A stretch of 64,000 bases of DNA, from the NCBI GenBank assembly GCA_028753945.1, contig JAPNXP010000002.1, positions 15,445,624 through 15,509,623 on the forward strand, written 5' to 3'. The stretch comes from Hexactinellida sp. DTS-2022. Taxonomy: Eukaryota > Porifera > Hexactinellida. The translations under genes were made by a program, and so were the position numbers. Below, piece after piece: positions 21,044 to 31,600 of this stretch. Each line of letters starts with the position of its first letter. Positions within the stretch are counted from its first letter, which is position 1. The notes under the pieces are model-generated. The model was not told where the DNA came from. It worked only from the letters and a program-made list of their open reading frames with translations, and searched no databases.

Positions 21044-24000
21044 ATGGCTAAGCACCCGGAGCTCCCAGCGGCGCTGCAGAAGGAACTGAGAGAAACAGCT
21101 GACTCAATAGTCAGAGACGGACACGGCCTCCTAGCTGCTGACGAGTCCATCGGATCCATGGAGAAGAGATTCCTTAAGATAGGTAGGTCCGGGGCTAATG
21201 TCGGGTATACGAACACTATTTGGTACACTACAAAGCCTTTTCGATACAAATGACACCGGTAAATACATTCCGGATAAGTCGAACGCATTTTCACGTTCTC
21301 CTGGTGTTCTTATTCTTACTGTTAATATGAATTGTGAACAAGCAAGCCCTATGGTCCCAATTTAACAACTTACATAGGTTTTGTATTAAATTGAGTTCGC
21401 TTATTATAAAGTCTCTATTATGAAACAATATTTGGTAATACAGTGTATTATACAGCCATTTGTAAATACGCTCCTAATCCTGGTCTGATACAATTTCCAT
21501 ACGCCTAAATCACAAATTAATGTTACGGTATAAGAAGATTCCAAATTTTCGCGCGCTCCTAATGAAAATTTTCCAAAAATCATATTTCAAAAGGAGCATC
21601 TCGCGCTCCTGTATAATCCCTTGGTCCACATAATAACCTGACTATACCTTACTAACCGGAACTAACACCTCTGCTGCAGGTGTGGATAACAGCGAGGAGA
21701 ACAGACGCGTCTATAGAGAGCTCCTCTTCACGGCGCCACAGGAGATATCGGAGAGCATATCGGCTGTTATTCTCTTCCACGAGACCGTGTACCAGAAGAC
21801 AGGGGAGGGGGTCCCTTTCATGGAGCTGTTCAAGAGGAGGAACATCATTCCTGGTACACTTGTGTTAGCTGTCAGTAGGGACTCCGTAGGGGTACCAACC
21901 TGTTAATGTGTAGTCCCGATTATATTCTATCAATATGTAGTGACATCTGTTAATACGAATTTAGATAAGGGACGTTCAAACGTTACGTAACGCTTCCAAG
22001 TTCTATAACTTATACGTATAACTATATAAATTATAATATAACTTATACGTACCTTATATATCATATTAACCAATGTGTGACAGACCATCATTTTGTATAC
22101 AAAATGGTAAAAATCAAGACATATGGATCTAATTTCGTGTATATTCCGTTACGTAACGTTTGACCTGCCCCTAAGTGACATATTCTGTCCCCTGTACTAT
22201 GCACCTACTAACTCAGGTACCTATATCCTATATATACGTACACTTGTGTAGGCATAAAGACTGACAAGGGTGTGGTTAAGCTGGCCTGCACAAACGGAGA
22301 GACCACCACTCAGGGTCTGGACGACCTGGACAAGCGCTGTGCGCAGTACTACAAGGACGGATGCAGGTTCTCTAAGTGGAGGAACACACTCAATATAGGC
22401 CCTCTCACCCCCAGCCATACCGCCATACAGGACAACGCAAACGTGCTAGCCAGGTACCCCTTGTTATCAGGGTGTTATCTAACTTATAAGCGAGATGTTA
22501 AGTTAAATAAAGGCTGTTATAAGAGAGATGTTAAGTTAATTAAAACATAGCGATTCCCAACTTATTCAACCGTAGACTATTAACTGAAATATGACCCGAT
22601 TTACTGGAATATTAACCCAATTAACCTGAAAATATTTTGTATTAGCTTCTATTAGCATGATTTATTCCTGAAAATGTGATCCCATTAAGCGGAGTCGACT
22701 GTATTTACTTAAGTAGAATATTAATAGATAGAAATAATTAATTTACTTTACCAATCCATTACTTCTATAACTATTATTCTATTTATAGGTACGCTAGCAT
22801 TTGCCAGACCAACGGCCTGGTTCCGATAATAGAACCAGAGGTGCTATCGGACGGGGACCATTCCCTGGAGATGTGTGAACAGGTACCCTGTCTGCCCCCT
22901 AGGGGAACTGTTATGTTATATACTCCGCTTATAGAGCCACCTCGGGACCAGGTTGTTTTGACCCGGTTAAGCGGAGAAATCTATTAACCGAAAATATTTA
23001 AGCCAAATGTAATTCCGTCCTATAAATACTATGAATTTGACCCCATTAAGCGGAGAAATCTATTAACAGAAAATATTTAAGCCAAATGTAATTCCGTCCT
23101 ATAAATCCTGTGAAATTTGACCCGATTAAGCGGAGAAATCTATTAACCCAAAATATTTAAGCCAAACTGTCATTCCGTCCTATAAATCCTATGAAATTTG
23201 ACCCCATTAAGCGGAGATATCTATTAGCCGAAAATATTTAAGCCAAATGTAATTCCGTCCTATAAATACTATGAAATTTGACCCGATTAAGCGGAGAAAT
23301 CTATTAACAGAAAATATTTAAGCCAAACTGTCATTCCGTCCTATAAATCCTGTGAAATTTGACCCGATTAAGCAGATAATATATTACCCGGTGGCTCTAT
23401 TAAGCTGAGTATACCGCATAACATTCCATTCGCCCCTACAGGTAACCACGGAGGTACTAGCGGCCGTTTACAAGGCGATGCGAGATCACCACGTGTACCT
23501 GGAGGGGAGTCTCCTTAAGACCAACATGGTGCTGCCAGGGGTCGACTGTCCGCAGAAATATTCCGCGGAGGATAAAGCGGCCGCCACTGTGAGGTGTCTC
23601 TCCCGCACCGTCCCAGCAGCTGTTCCAGGTGAGTGGAATGTTAGAGGGTGCAGCCGCATTCCATTCCCGCACTCCCTGGATACCGTGTTATGCGGTTATT
23701 GTATTCGTGGTAAAATCTGTCCTCAAATACTTTTTTGAAAAATTCAGAAAATACTATTTGGTGAAGCGACGTAAATATATCAAAAATTGCCTAAATAACT
23801 GTAATGCACTTCATTTCTCAACTAATCAGTGTTATTTGTTTGCCCTTTTTGACCCGGCGCTTAATTGGGGCTTAATACTGTGTTTATAAGCCATTCTAAG
23901 CCAATATAGATACTACTCCTGGAGGGTTGTAATATACTAAGCATCGCATTCCATTCCCCCGTTGTGTATGTAGGCGTGGTGTTCCTGTCGGGCGGACAGT

Positions 24001-24269
24001 CAGAGACGGACTCCTCTCTGCACCTCCAGCTGATCAACAGCGCCCCGGGCCGGAAGCCCTGGCACCTCTCCTTCTCGTACGGGCGAGCTCTGCAGGCCAG
24101 CGCCCTGGCGGCCTGGGGGGGCAAGCCGGAGAGGGTAGCGGACGCACAGACCGCGTTTGCGTTCCGAGCCAAGATGAACGGACTGGCCTCTCTAGGGAGG
24201 TATAAGCGGGAGGAAGATAATATGCCAGGGGCAGGGGAGAGCCTGCATGTAGCCAAACACACGTATTAA
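21044..24269 (+). CDS. ALDO: Fructose-bisphosphate aldolase, class I
   Basis: Cleaves fructose-1,6-bisphosphate in glycolysis; cytosolic. Six exons: 21044-21182, 21680-21853, 22252-22453, 22789-22882, 23442-23628, 23974-24269, giving 363 residues with all phases matching (human ALDOA 364). Visible marks: [40 protein letters not shown], catalytic Schiff-base lysine in [35 protein letters not shown], and the C-terminal tyrosine (HVAKHTY). Start [17 protein letters not shown] gives the expected length; an upstream in-frame ATG at 20987 would add 19 non-conserved residues. Intron 4 contains a tandemly expanded MITE, and a 36-bp array beginning inside the last codons runs into the 3' UTR. Confidence 0.96.
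21436..21636. mobile_element. MITE family L inserted in a family D element
   Basis: Begins ATACAGTGTATTATACAGCC, includes TACGCCTAAATCACAAATTAATG and ends GCTCCTGTATAATCCC. The flanking D sequence resumes with ATAATAACCTGACTATA. Confidence 0.65.
22916..23412. repeat. MITE family F with tandemly amplified interior, aldolase intron 4
   Basis: Outer ends match family F (GAGCCACCTCGGGACCAGG at the start, GGTGGCTCTATTAAGC at the end). Between them four to five direct repeats of about 85 bp (ATTAAGCGGAGAAATCTATT, AATTCCGTCCTATAAATCC). Confidence 0.8.
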
Positions 24270-24365
24270 CTATAGTATAGATATATAGGTTGATACTCGT
24301 ATTGACTATAGTATAGATATATAGGTTGATACTCGTATTGACTATAGTATAGATATATAGGTTAA
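24250..24365 (+). repeat. 36-bp tandem repeat starting in the aldolase stop codon region
   Basis: Three units beginning CGTATTRACTATAGTATAG. The first overlaps the final codons and stop (ACG TAT TAA), so later units are copies of the CDS end. Confidence 0.8.
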
Positions 24366-24781
24366 CACGCGTACTAATGTAGATATATACTCTACTAATG
24401 TAGGTACTATGTTAGGTGATCGTATAGTCACTGCTTAGTTGATATTGTAGGTTCTGATTGATTATTAGTTTGAGGTTTATCATTCATTTTTATTTATTCG
24501 TTTGAGTTATGAGCCTCGTCTTTAGTATCTGTTTGTTCCATTTTATGTAAACAAAAAAACAAACAAATCAACCAACTAACGAACGAACAAACAACAAACA
24601 AACAAACAAATCAACTAACTAACTATAAACAAACAAACAATCCAAACGAACGAACGAACAAATCCAACTAACTAGTAACTAACCAACTAACAACTAACCA
24701 ACTAACTAGCTAACTAGCTAGCTAACTAACAACTACACCTGATACCCTACATATAACTAGTATCAGCAATTAGGAGTTAGG
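24270..24781. other. Aldolase-eL22 spacer
   Basis: After the 36-bp array comes a low-complexity AAAC/TAAC tract (24550-24735) leading to the eL22 start. No further gene. Confidence 0.6.
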
Positions 24782-25165
24782 ATGCCCCCCAAGAAGAAGA
24801 CCCCCAGTAGCAAGTCTAAGTCTAAGAAGACAAAGAAGATCAGCAACAAGTTCGTTATAGACTGCAGAACCGCTATAGAGGATGATCTGATGGACGAGAA
24901 GGAATTCACGGATTTCCTAAAGAGCCGAATTAAGGTTAACAACCGTACCGGTCAGCTTGGAGATAGCGTACAGATATCCCGAGCCGACAAGAAGATTACG
25001 GTACAAACCAAGATCCCTATGTCAAAGCGGTACCTCAAGTACCTCTCTAAGAAGTTCCTTAAGAAGAAGAACATGCGAGACTTCCTAAGAGTGGTCGCCA
25101 GCTCGAGAATGGAGTACGAGCTGAGGTACTTTAACCTTGCCAATGAGGGGGCCGATGACGACTAG
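24782..25165 (+). CDS. RPL22: Ribosomal protein eL22
   Basis: Large-subunit cytosolic ribosomal protein, single exon, 127 residues (human 128). Basic N-terminus PPKKKTPSSKSKSKKTKK. The conserved core is FVIDCRTAIEDDLMD, RIKVNNRTGQLG and PMSKRYLKYLSKKFLKKKNM followed by RDFLRVVASS and YELRYFNL, with a short acidic tail ADDD. The start is fixed by the usual length and an immediately upstream purine-rich context (AGTTAGGATG). A 5' UTR intron in the AAAC-rich spacer cannot be excluded. Confidence 0.96.
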   Translation: MPPKKKTPSSKSKSKKTKKISNKFVIDCRTAIEDDLMDEKEFTDFLKSRIKVNNRTGQLGDSVQISRADKKITVQTKIPMSKRYLKYLSKKFLKKKNMRDFLRVVASSRMEYELRYFNLANEGADDD

Positions 25166-25932
25166 TTATAAGTGTTATGTTAGCTATTCTCTGTAGTGTA
25201 GTGTGTATTCTAGTGATTCCAAAGGGAAATATAGGGTAATAGTATTGTCACTTATGGGGGGGGGGAGAGTATATATAGGAGAACCTCTTAGTAGGAACAC
25301 GGTTATTACGAATTCCGGATAAGGCGAAAACATTTTGACGGTCCCCTAGTGTTCGTACTGACGAGATTCTACTGTACAGCTGTACGTACAGTAGACTCTT
25401 ATAACGTACCCCCTAGGGAAAGAGAAAAAGTACGTATTATCCGAGTTTACCCTACATAGAAATACATACTGCTTTATAAACTTGTTTAAATAATTAGTAC
25501 GTACGTTATAACCGAGTATTCTGTAGTCTTCTTGGCGGCCTTAATATTACAGAATACCCGCTAATATCTAGACTGTAGCTCTAACCAGTTCCACAATAAA
25601 TGATAACATGTTGCCAGGTTCCAATTACAGTTCCCATAGTTGTTCCTCTGAGTATAATCATACACTAATAACTGCTGTTAATAATAATACGAACAAACTA
25701 ATGAAATGCTTGCAAGTCAATTAACTAGTTGGTTTCTGGCTTGAATATCTATAATATTTATCTTTTAATAATAACAGTTAATACAACGCTTGCAAGTTAT
25801 TTAACTAGCTGAATATCTATAATATTTAACTTTTAATAATAACAGTTAATACAACGCTTGCAAGTTATTTAACTAGCTGAGTATCTCTAATATTTATCTT
25901 TTAATAAGAACAGTTAATACAATGCAATGCTC
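25166..25932. other. Spacer between eL22 and the 7-TM gene
   Basis: G-tract, truncated B MITE (about 25284-25375), MITE J (25387-25536) and a repeat array that copies the 3' end of the 7-TM coding sequence. Confidence 0.6.
25387..25536. mobile_element. MITE family J
   Basis: ACAGTAGACTCTTATAACGT at the start and ACGTTATAACCGAGTATTCTG at the end; GTACGT words inside. A fragment of the same family ends near 59746 (GGTACGTTATAACCGAGTC). Confidence 0.55.
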
Positions 25933-25985
25933 TTAACTAACTAGGTGGTATCTGGCTTGAATATCTCTAATATCTATCCTGTGTG
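25708..25985. repeat. About 73-bp tandem repeat copying the 3' end of the 7-TM gene
   Basis: Three to four units with AACTAG, (GGTTTCTGGCTT)GAATATCTATAATATTTATC and CAGTTAATACAACGCTTGC. The GGTWTCTGGCTTGAATATCT part corresponds to the last codons of the neighbouring CDS. Confidence 0.75.
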
Positions 25986-27012
25986 CCCTCCTCCTAGCTC
26001 GCCCCTGCCTAAGGTGCCTCCACAGGATTCGTATATGCACCGTGAGCAGTACCCAGGTGCCCCCTAGAGCCATTACGTTGGTTAGGACATGGTAGAACAC
26101 TGTGTTAGTGGTGCTAAGCGGGAGTTGAGAGGTTATACCATGGGTGTAGGAGGAGTTAATACCGTAGAACACTAATTCCATGCAGGGAGTTCTCACTATA
26201 ACCTCAAAAGCAGATAGGATTAGTACGTACGTGAGGGAGGCAATAAGTATGCTAGCACATGTGACATACAGTATGGAGTTTGTCTTGTACTCCCTACACA
26301 TTCCATCTAACCTCTTGTGTGACTGGGGATCTTCAAACCAAGCGTCTAGCCGTCTCCACTTCAGCAGCAGATACAGACTACGGCTGTACTTAATGTACAG
26401 ACACAGATGAATAGGGAATAGGACTAGTGTTAGAGTAAAAACGACAAATATAAGAGCCCGCCAATAGGCTATGCTTATCCATATAAGGATCAGCTGTATT
26501 AGCAGCCAGACTAGCAACACCTTATCTCTCCTAGCTAGGCTAACCACACGCTTAATGGCGTAGGCATGGGACAGGTAGGAAGTCAGTGTGTGGATAAGAG
26601 ACAGGAATATTGTTATCGAAGACACGGCTAGCAATACAACTGGCCGGAAGGAATGTAGATCTTTCGTATAACGAATCGGAAAAGGACAATTGTTGTCTGT
26701 GTCTACATGAACGAATATGTGGAATAAGCCGACAACAACAACACACGAGTAAACAACAGCCTCGGAACCCGATATAGCCGCTATGAAAACAGACTTTATA
26801 TAGTCTACCCTTGCATTTGTCAGTTCCTCATAACACCTCTCTTCTCTCTGTTTCTTCAGATAGTGTATCTTCTTTCCCAGCTCTCTCACTCGGGACACAA
26901 AGTAGACACACCATACGGCAGCTAGCAACACTATTCCTAGTGTAGCTATTCCTGTGAATATCTGTATGATACACACGGCTGTATTACTTGAATCTCTGCA
27001 ACTTGATAGCAT
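25933..27012 (-). CDS. Orphan seven-helix membrane protein, intronless
   Basis: 359 residues with seven hydrophobic segments (approximately residues 10-38, 70-100, 122-148, 168-190, 192-212, 248-276, 312-338, counted from the Met). The second and third are separated by a Cys-containing polar stretch (DTDNNCPFPIRY). An NSS sequon lies between helices 6 and 7 (YGINSSYTH). The tail is short and arginine-rich (RRRAHRIDIRDIQARY). I do not recognise a DRY, NPxxY or other GPCR family signature, so a receptor role is only suggested by topology; an insect-type gustatory/odorant receptor-like fold or another polytopic family is equally possible. Single exon, opposite strand to its neighbours, about 1.6 kb divergent from septin. 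Its stop-codon region is copied in the adjacent downstream array. Confidence 0.75.
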   Translation of the reverse strand: MLSSCRDSSNTAVCIIQIFTGIATLGIVLLAAVWCVYFVSRVRELGKKIHYLKKQREERCYEELTNARVDYIKSVFIAAISGSEAVVYSCVVVVGLFHIFVHVDTDNNCPFPIRYTKDLHSFRPVVLLAVSSITIFLSLIHTLTSYLSHAYAIKRVVSLARRDKVLLVWLLIQLILIWISIAYWRALIFVVFTLTLVLFPIHLCLYIKYSRSLYLLLKWRRLDAWFEDPQSHKRLDGMCREYKTNSILYVTCASILIASLTYVLILSAFEVIVRTPCMELVFYGINSSYTHGITSQLPLSTTNTVFYHVLTNVMALGGTWVLLTVHIRILWRHLRQGRARRRAHRIDIRDIQARYHLVS

Positions 27013-28632
27013 TCTGATATTATTGTTTCCTATCTATTTCCTATTTATGTATTCTGTGTGATTACAGGTGTTACGGGAGATATCCCAGACATTCCCCGTA
27101 TATATCCGTAGCAACGGATAGTATACTATGTTATGCAACTAATATCACATCACCTGGAGTAATCAACAGCTTATAATAGGATAAAGTGCTTTATTAAAAC
27201 GTGTACAGTATAACCTCGTTATTAATATACGATCACTATTTCAGTCCCCTTCAAATCCTTTTCAATACAAATGACACCGGTTAATACGAATTCGGGACAA
27301 AGCGACTAATTTGACGGTCCCCTGGTGTTCCTACTAACGCGGTTCTACTGTATATACCTCCTAAATTGTGTCACTTAAGGGGTACAAAGGGGGAGGGGTT
27401 ATTATGTTACCCTTGTCCCCATGAGGCCTAGGGGGCTGGGGCACAATGTGCTCGCAAGTGGTTGCAATATGACACTTAAATAAGGCAGCACAATACCAAT
27501 TGCTCTATAGTTATTGTATTATATATCATGCTGCTTCTCAATTGAATAATGAATAGAAATAACTGTGTAATTGGATCCATAGAGCTCTGTAGTTAATAAT
27601 TAATTTAACTACTGACAATCATACTTGCGGGTTGTATTTAATTGTGTTATAAAGTGGAACTATAATAGTGGTTGTGTTATAAAGTGGAACTATAATAGTG
27701 GTTGTGTTATAAAGTGGAACTATAATAGTGTCAGTGTCTGTTTAAGTGGTTAAGTGGCTTCTAACTCTACGCACCGTGGTTACTTGTAAGGCATCAAGTT
27801 ATGTAGGTTCAGTAGATATATATTCTGTTAGAACACTTGGATTGTATTTCTAGAATAATGGAAATTAGGCTCACTTATTGGGGCAATTTAGTGGGCATTT
27901 GTTAGATACTTTGACAACCAAGATGGCGAAAGAATGTTACAGTAGATGTCGGATATAAGCACACCGGTTATAAGAACATATCGGATATAAGCACACTATG
28001 TTGGGAAACGGTTGCCATATACCCTGTATAATTTATGTTGGTTATAAGCACATTAAGTGCAGTTCCCGACGATGTTCTTATAACCGGCATCCACTATATT
28101 TTATAGTTTTGTTTTACTACAAAATTCAGTTACTTCCTATCCTAACTACCGCCGTTTGGTTTATTGTCTAAATCGATCCAACTTTTCAGACAAATCGTCA
28201 GGGATTTACATTACTACAGTCAGGTTTGTTTATTGTGAACAAGCCCTATGGTCCCAATTAACAACTTACATAGGGTTTGTATTAAGTTGAGTTCGCTTAT
28301 TATAAACACAATTCTGGTCCCTTGAGTTCACAATAAGAACCTGACTACTTATCTTATAGGAACCATCACTGGAACTGAGTACAGTAGAACCTCGTTAATA
28401 CGAACACCAACGGACGGTAAAAATTTGTTCGCTTTATCCAGAGTTCGTATTAATTAACCGGAGTAATACCCATTGAATAGCCATTGTAGAGACCTGATTT
28501 TGTGGAACTGCTTGTTCGTCTTATCCGGAAATTCGTACTAACCGTGTTCGTAATACCCAGGTTCTACTGTAGTTCCATATTCAACTATAAACTGGAACTA
28601 AGCAATATAACTAACATTCCAATGTACCTAGC
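27013..28632. other. Intergenic 7-TM gene to septin, MITE-rich
   Basis: Family B at 27204-27353, a 30-bp triplication at 27640-27730, family E at 27939-28096, family D at 28215-28350 and a B-variant at 28381-28573. Remaining sequence is AT-rich with no gene seen. Confidence 0.65.
27640..27730. repeat. Three 30-bp direct repeats
   Basis: Three consecutive identical units beginning GTTGTGTTATAAAGTGGAAC. Confidence 0.9.
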
Positions 28633-31600
28633 ATGTCGAGCGGGGTGCAGGTGCGACGGATCCTCGGAGAGACCGACAGGGACTTGCGACTGTCCGGGAA
28701 AGTAGGGTTCGACTCCCTCCCGGACCAAATGGTGACCAAGAGCACCATGAAGGGATTCGACTTTAACATAATGTGCATTGGGGAGACCGGGATCGGGAAA
28801 AGCACTTTGGTAGACGCTCTCTTCAAAACTAACTTCGAGGGAGATGTGAGCTCGCATAGGTTGGCCCGCGTGGGACTTAATTCCAACACGTATCATCTCA
28901 TGGAGAGCAATGTGAAACTGACACTAACCTTAGTGGACAGTGTGGGTTAGTTCTTATGTTAGGTGTATAGCAACCGGGTTAGGCTATTGGTATGTAGGCA
29001 AGGGTTTATCCAGAACGCGAGACGCTCCTTTTGGAGTATTATTTTTGGGAAATTTCAATTTGGAGCGCGAAATTTTGGAATCTTCTCTATACCGTAACAT
29101 TAATTTGTGATTTAGGCGTATTAAAATTGTATCAGACCAGAATTAGGAGCGTATTACAAATGGCTGTATAATACACTGTATAATAGGGGTATTTACAAAT
29201 GGCTGTATAATACACTGTATAATAGGGGTATTTACAAATGGCTGTATAATACACTGTATAATAGGGTATTTTCAAACGGCTGTATAATACACTGTATAAT
29301 AGGGGTATTTACAAACGGCTGTATAATACACTGTATAATAGGGGTATTTACAAATGGCTGTATAATACACTATATAATAGGGTATTTACAAATGGCTGTA
29401 TAATACACTGTATAATAGGGTATTTACAAATGACTGTATAATACACTGTATGTAGGGTATTTACAAATGGCTGTATAATACACTATATAATAGGGTATTT
29501 ACAAACGGCTGTATAATACACTGTATAATAGGGGTATTTACAAACGGCTGTATAATAGGGGTATTTACAAATGGCTGTATAATACACTATATAATAGGGT
29601 ATTTACAAATGACTGTATAATACACTGTATGTAGGGTATTTACAAATGACTGTATAATACACTGTATAATAGGGTATTTACAAATGGCTGTATAATACAC
29701 TGTATAATAGGGGTATTTACAAATGGCTGTATAATACACTGTATAATAGGGGTATTTACAAACGGCTGTATAATACACTGTATAATAGGGGTATTTACAA
29801 ACGGCTGTATAATACACTGTATAATAGGGGTATTTACAAACGGCTGTATAATAGGGTATGGCGATCAAATCGATAAGGAAAACTGCTACCAACCACTCGT
29901 AGACCACATTGATAAGCACTACGAGAAATATCTTCAGGAGGAGCTAAAGATAAATAGGAACATTCCTAACTACCACGACACCCGTATCCACGTGTGTCTG
30001 TACTTCCTGTCCCCAACGGGACATTCCATAAAGTCCCTAGATCTGGTTACCATGAAGTCTCTGGATAGAAAGGTAACCGGTGTTAATTAATTAATTAACA
30101 AATAGCTTATATAGAGCTCAGCTCTAGTAGAGATCAGTTTTTCAGTATGTGTATTCAGGCACTGAGAAAGGTCAGTTTTCCCAGTTTGAAATTGACCTTT
30201 AGAAAGTAAGCCTGGGGTTTTAGTATGGGAAAAATATGAACTCTACTAGAGCTCAGCTCTATATAAGGATTCTCATTAATTAATAGGAGTAAAGCCTTCT
30301 GAAAGTGAACACACGGGGACCTGAATATATGTTCACCTTTCATGAGTTATGATAACGTGTGTCTAAAGCAATGGGGAAATTTTGGGACTGAGAAAAAGTG
30401 TTCATATTTTGGAGTTGTTCATTTCTTGAAGTTTTTGGATGTTTTACTGACTGTATATGTTATTTGTTGTTGTTTACTTTAGGTTAATATAATACCAATA
30501 ATAGCAAAAGCAGACACAATATCTAGAGACGAATTGGATCATTTCAAAGATAGAATAAACAGAGAGTTAATAAACAACAATGTTGAGATATATAGATTCC
30601 CAGTCGATGATGATACCATCAAACAGGTACTGGTGTTGTTGTTGTTGTTGTTTGTTTGGTTGTTTATTTATCTGTATACAGTGGATGTCGGTTAAGGTAC
30701 ATCGTCGGGAACTGCATATAATGTTCTTATAACCGACATAAATTATATAGGGTATATGGCAACCGTTTTCCAATACCCTATAATGTTCTTAAAACCGGTG
30801 TTTTTATATCCGGCATCTACTGTAATTGTTTACTTGTTTGTTTATGTTTGTGTTTGTATTGGTGTTTGTTTACTTGTTTGTATTAGTGTTTGTTTATGTT
30901 TGTGTTTGTATTGGTGTTTGTTTACTTGTTTGTATTAGTGTTTGTTTATGTTTGTGTTTGTATTGGTGTTTGTTTATGTTTGTGTTTGTATTGGTGTTTG
31001 TTTATTTGTTTGTGTTGGTGTTTGTTTATTTGTTGATATTTGTTTGTATGGTGTTTATTTGTATTGTATTGGTATTTATTTATTTGTATGTGTTATTTTG
31101 GTGTTTGTATATATATTGTTGTTATCTTTATGTCTATCTGTCCCCTTATACCCCCCATGCCTTATAGGTTAACGCGACTATGAACGAGCACATGCCGTTC
31201 GCGGTGGTGGGGTCCCGCGAGGAGCTGCTCATCAACAACCTGAAGGTGCGGGCCCGGGAGTACCCCTGGGGCGTCGTGGAGGTCGAGAACGAGAACCACT
31301 GCGACTTCGTAAAACTCCGGGAAATGCTAATTCGCACCAACATGGAAGACCTCAGGGAGAGGACACACACCGTTAGTGGCACAGCTAACAGCATTCCTAT
31401 GCCATGTTCCGTTGCTATACAGTAGAACCTCGTTAGTAGGGACACCAGGGGACCGTCATAATGTGTTTGCCTTATCCGGAATTCGTATTAACCCAGGCTT
31501 TCATCCAGACAAAATATCTGCGCCTAGATTAAGTTTGAGCTCGCTCACACGCGCCTAAATATTCAATTTGTATTACGTCTATGGGAGCATCTCTCGATTT

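Noticed and set aside
28700-28725. tRNA-like GGTTCGACTCC box
   Set aside because: Lies in the septin coding exon; no cloverleaf can be formed around it.
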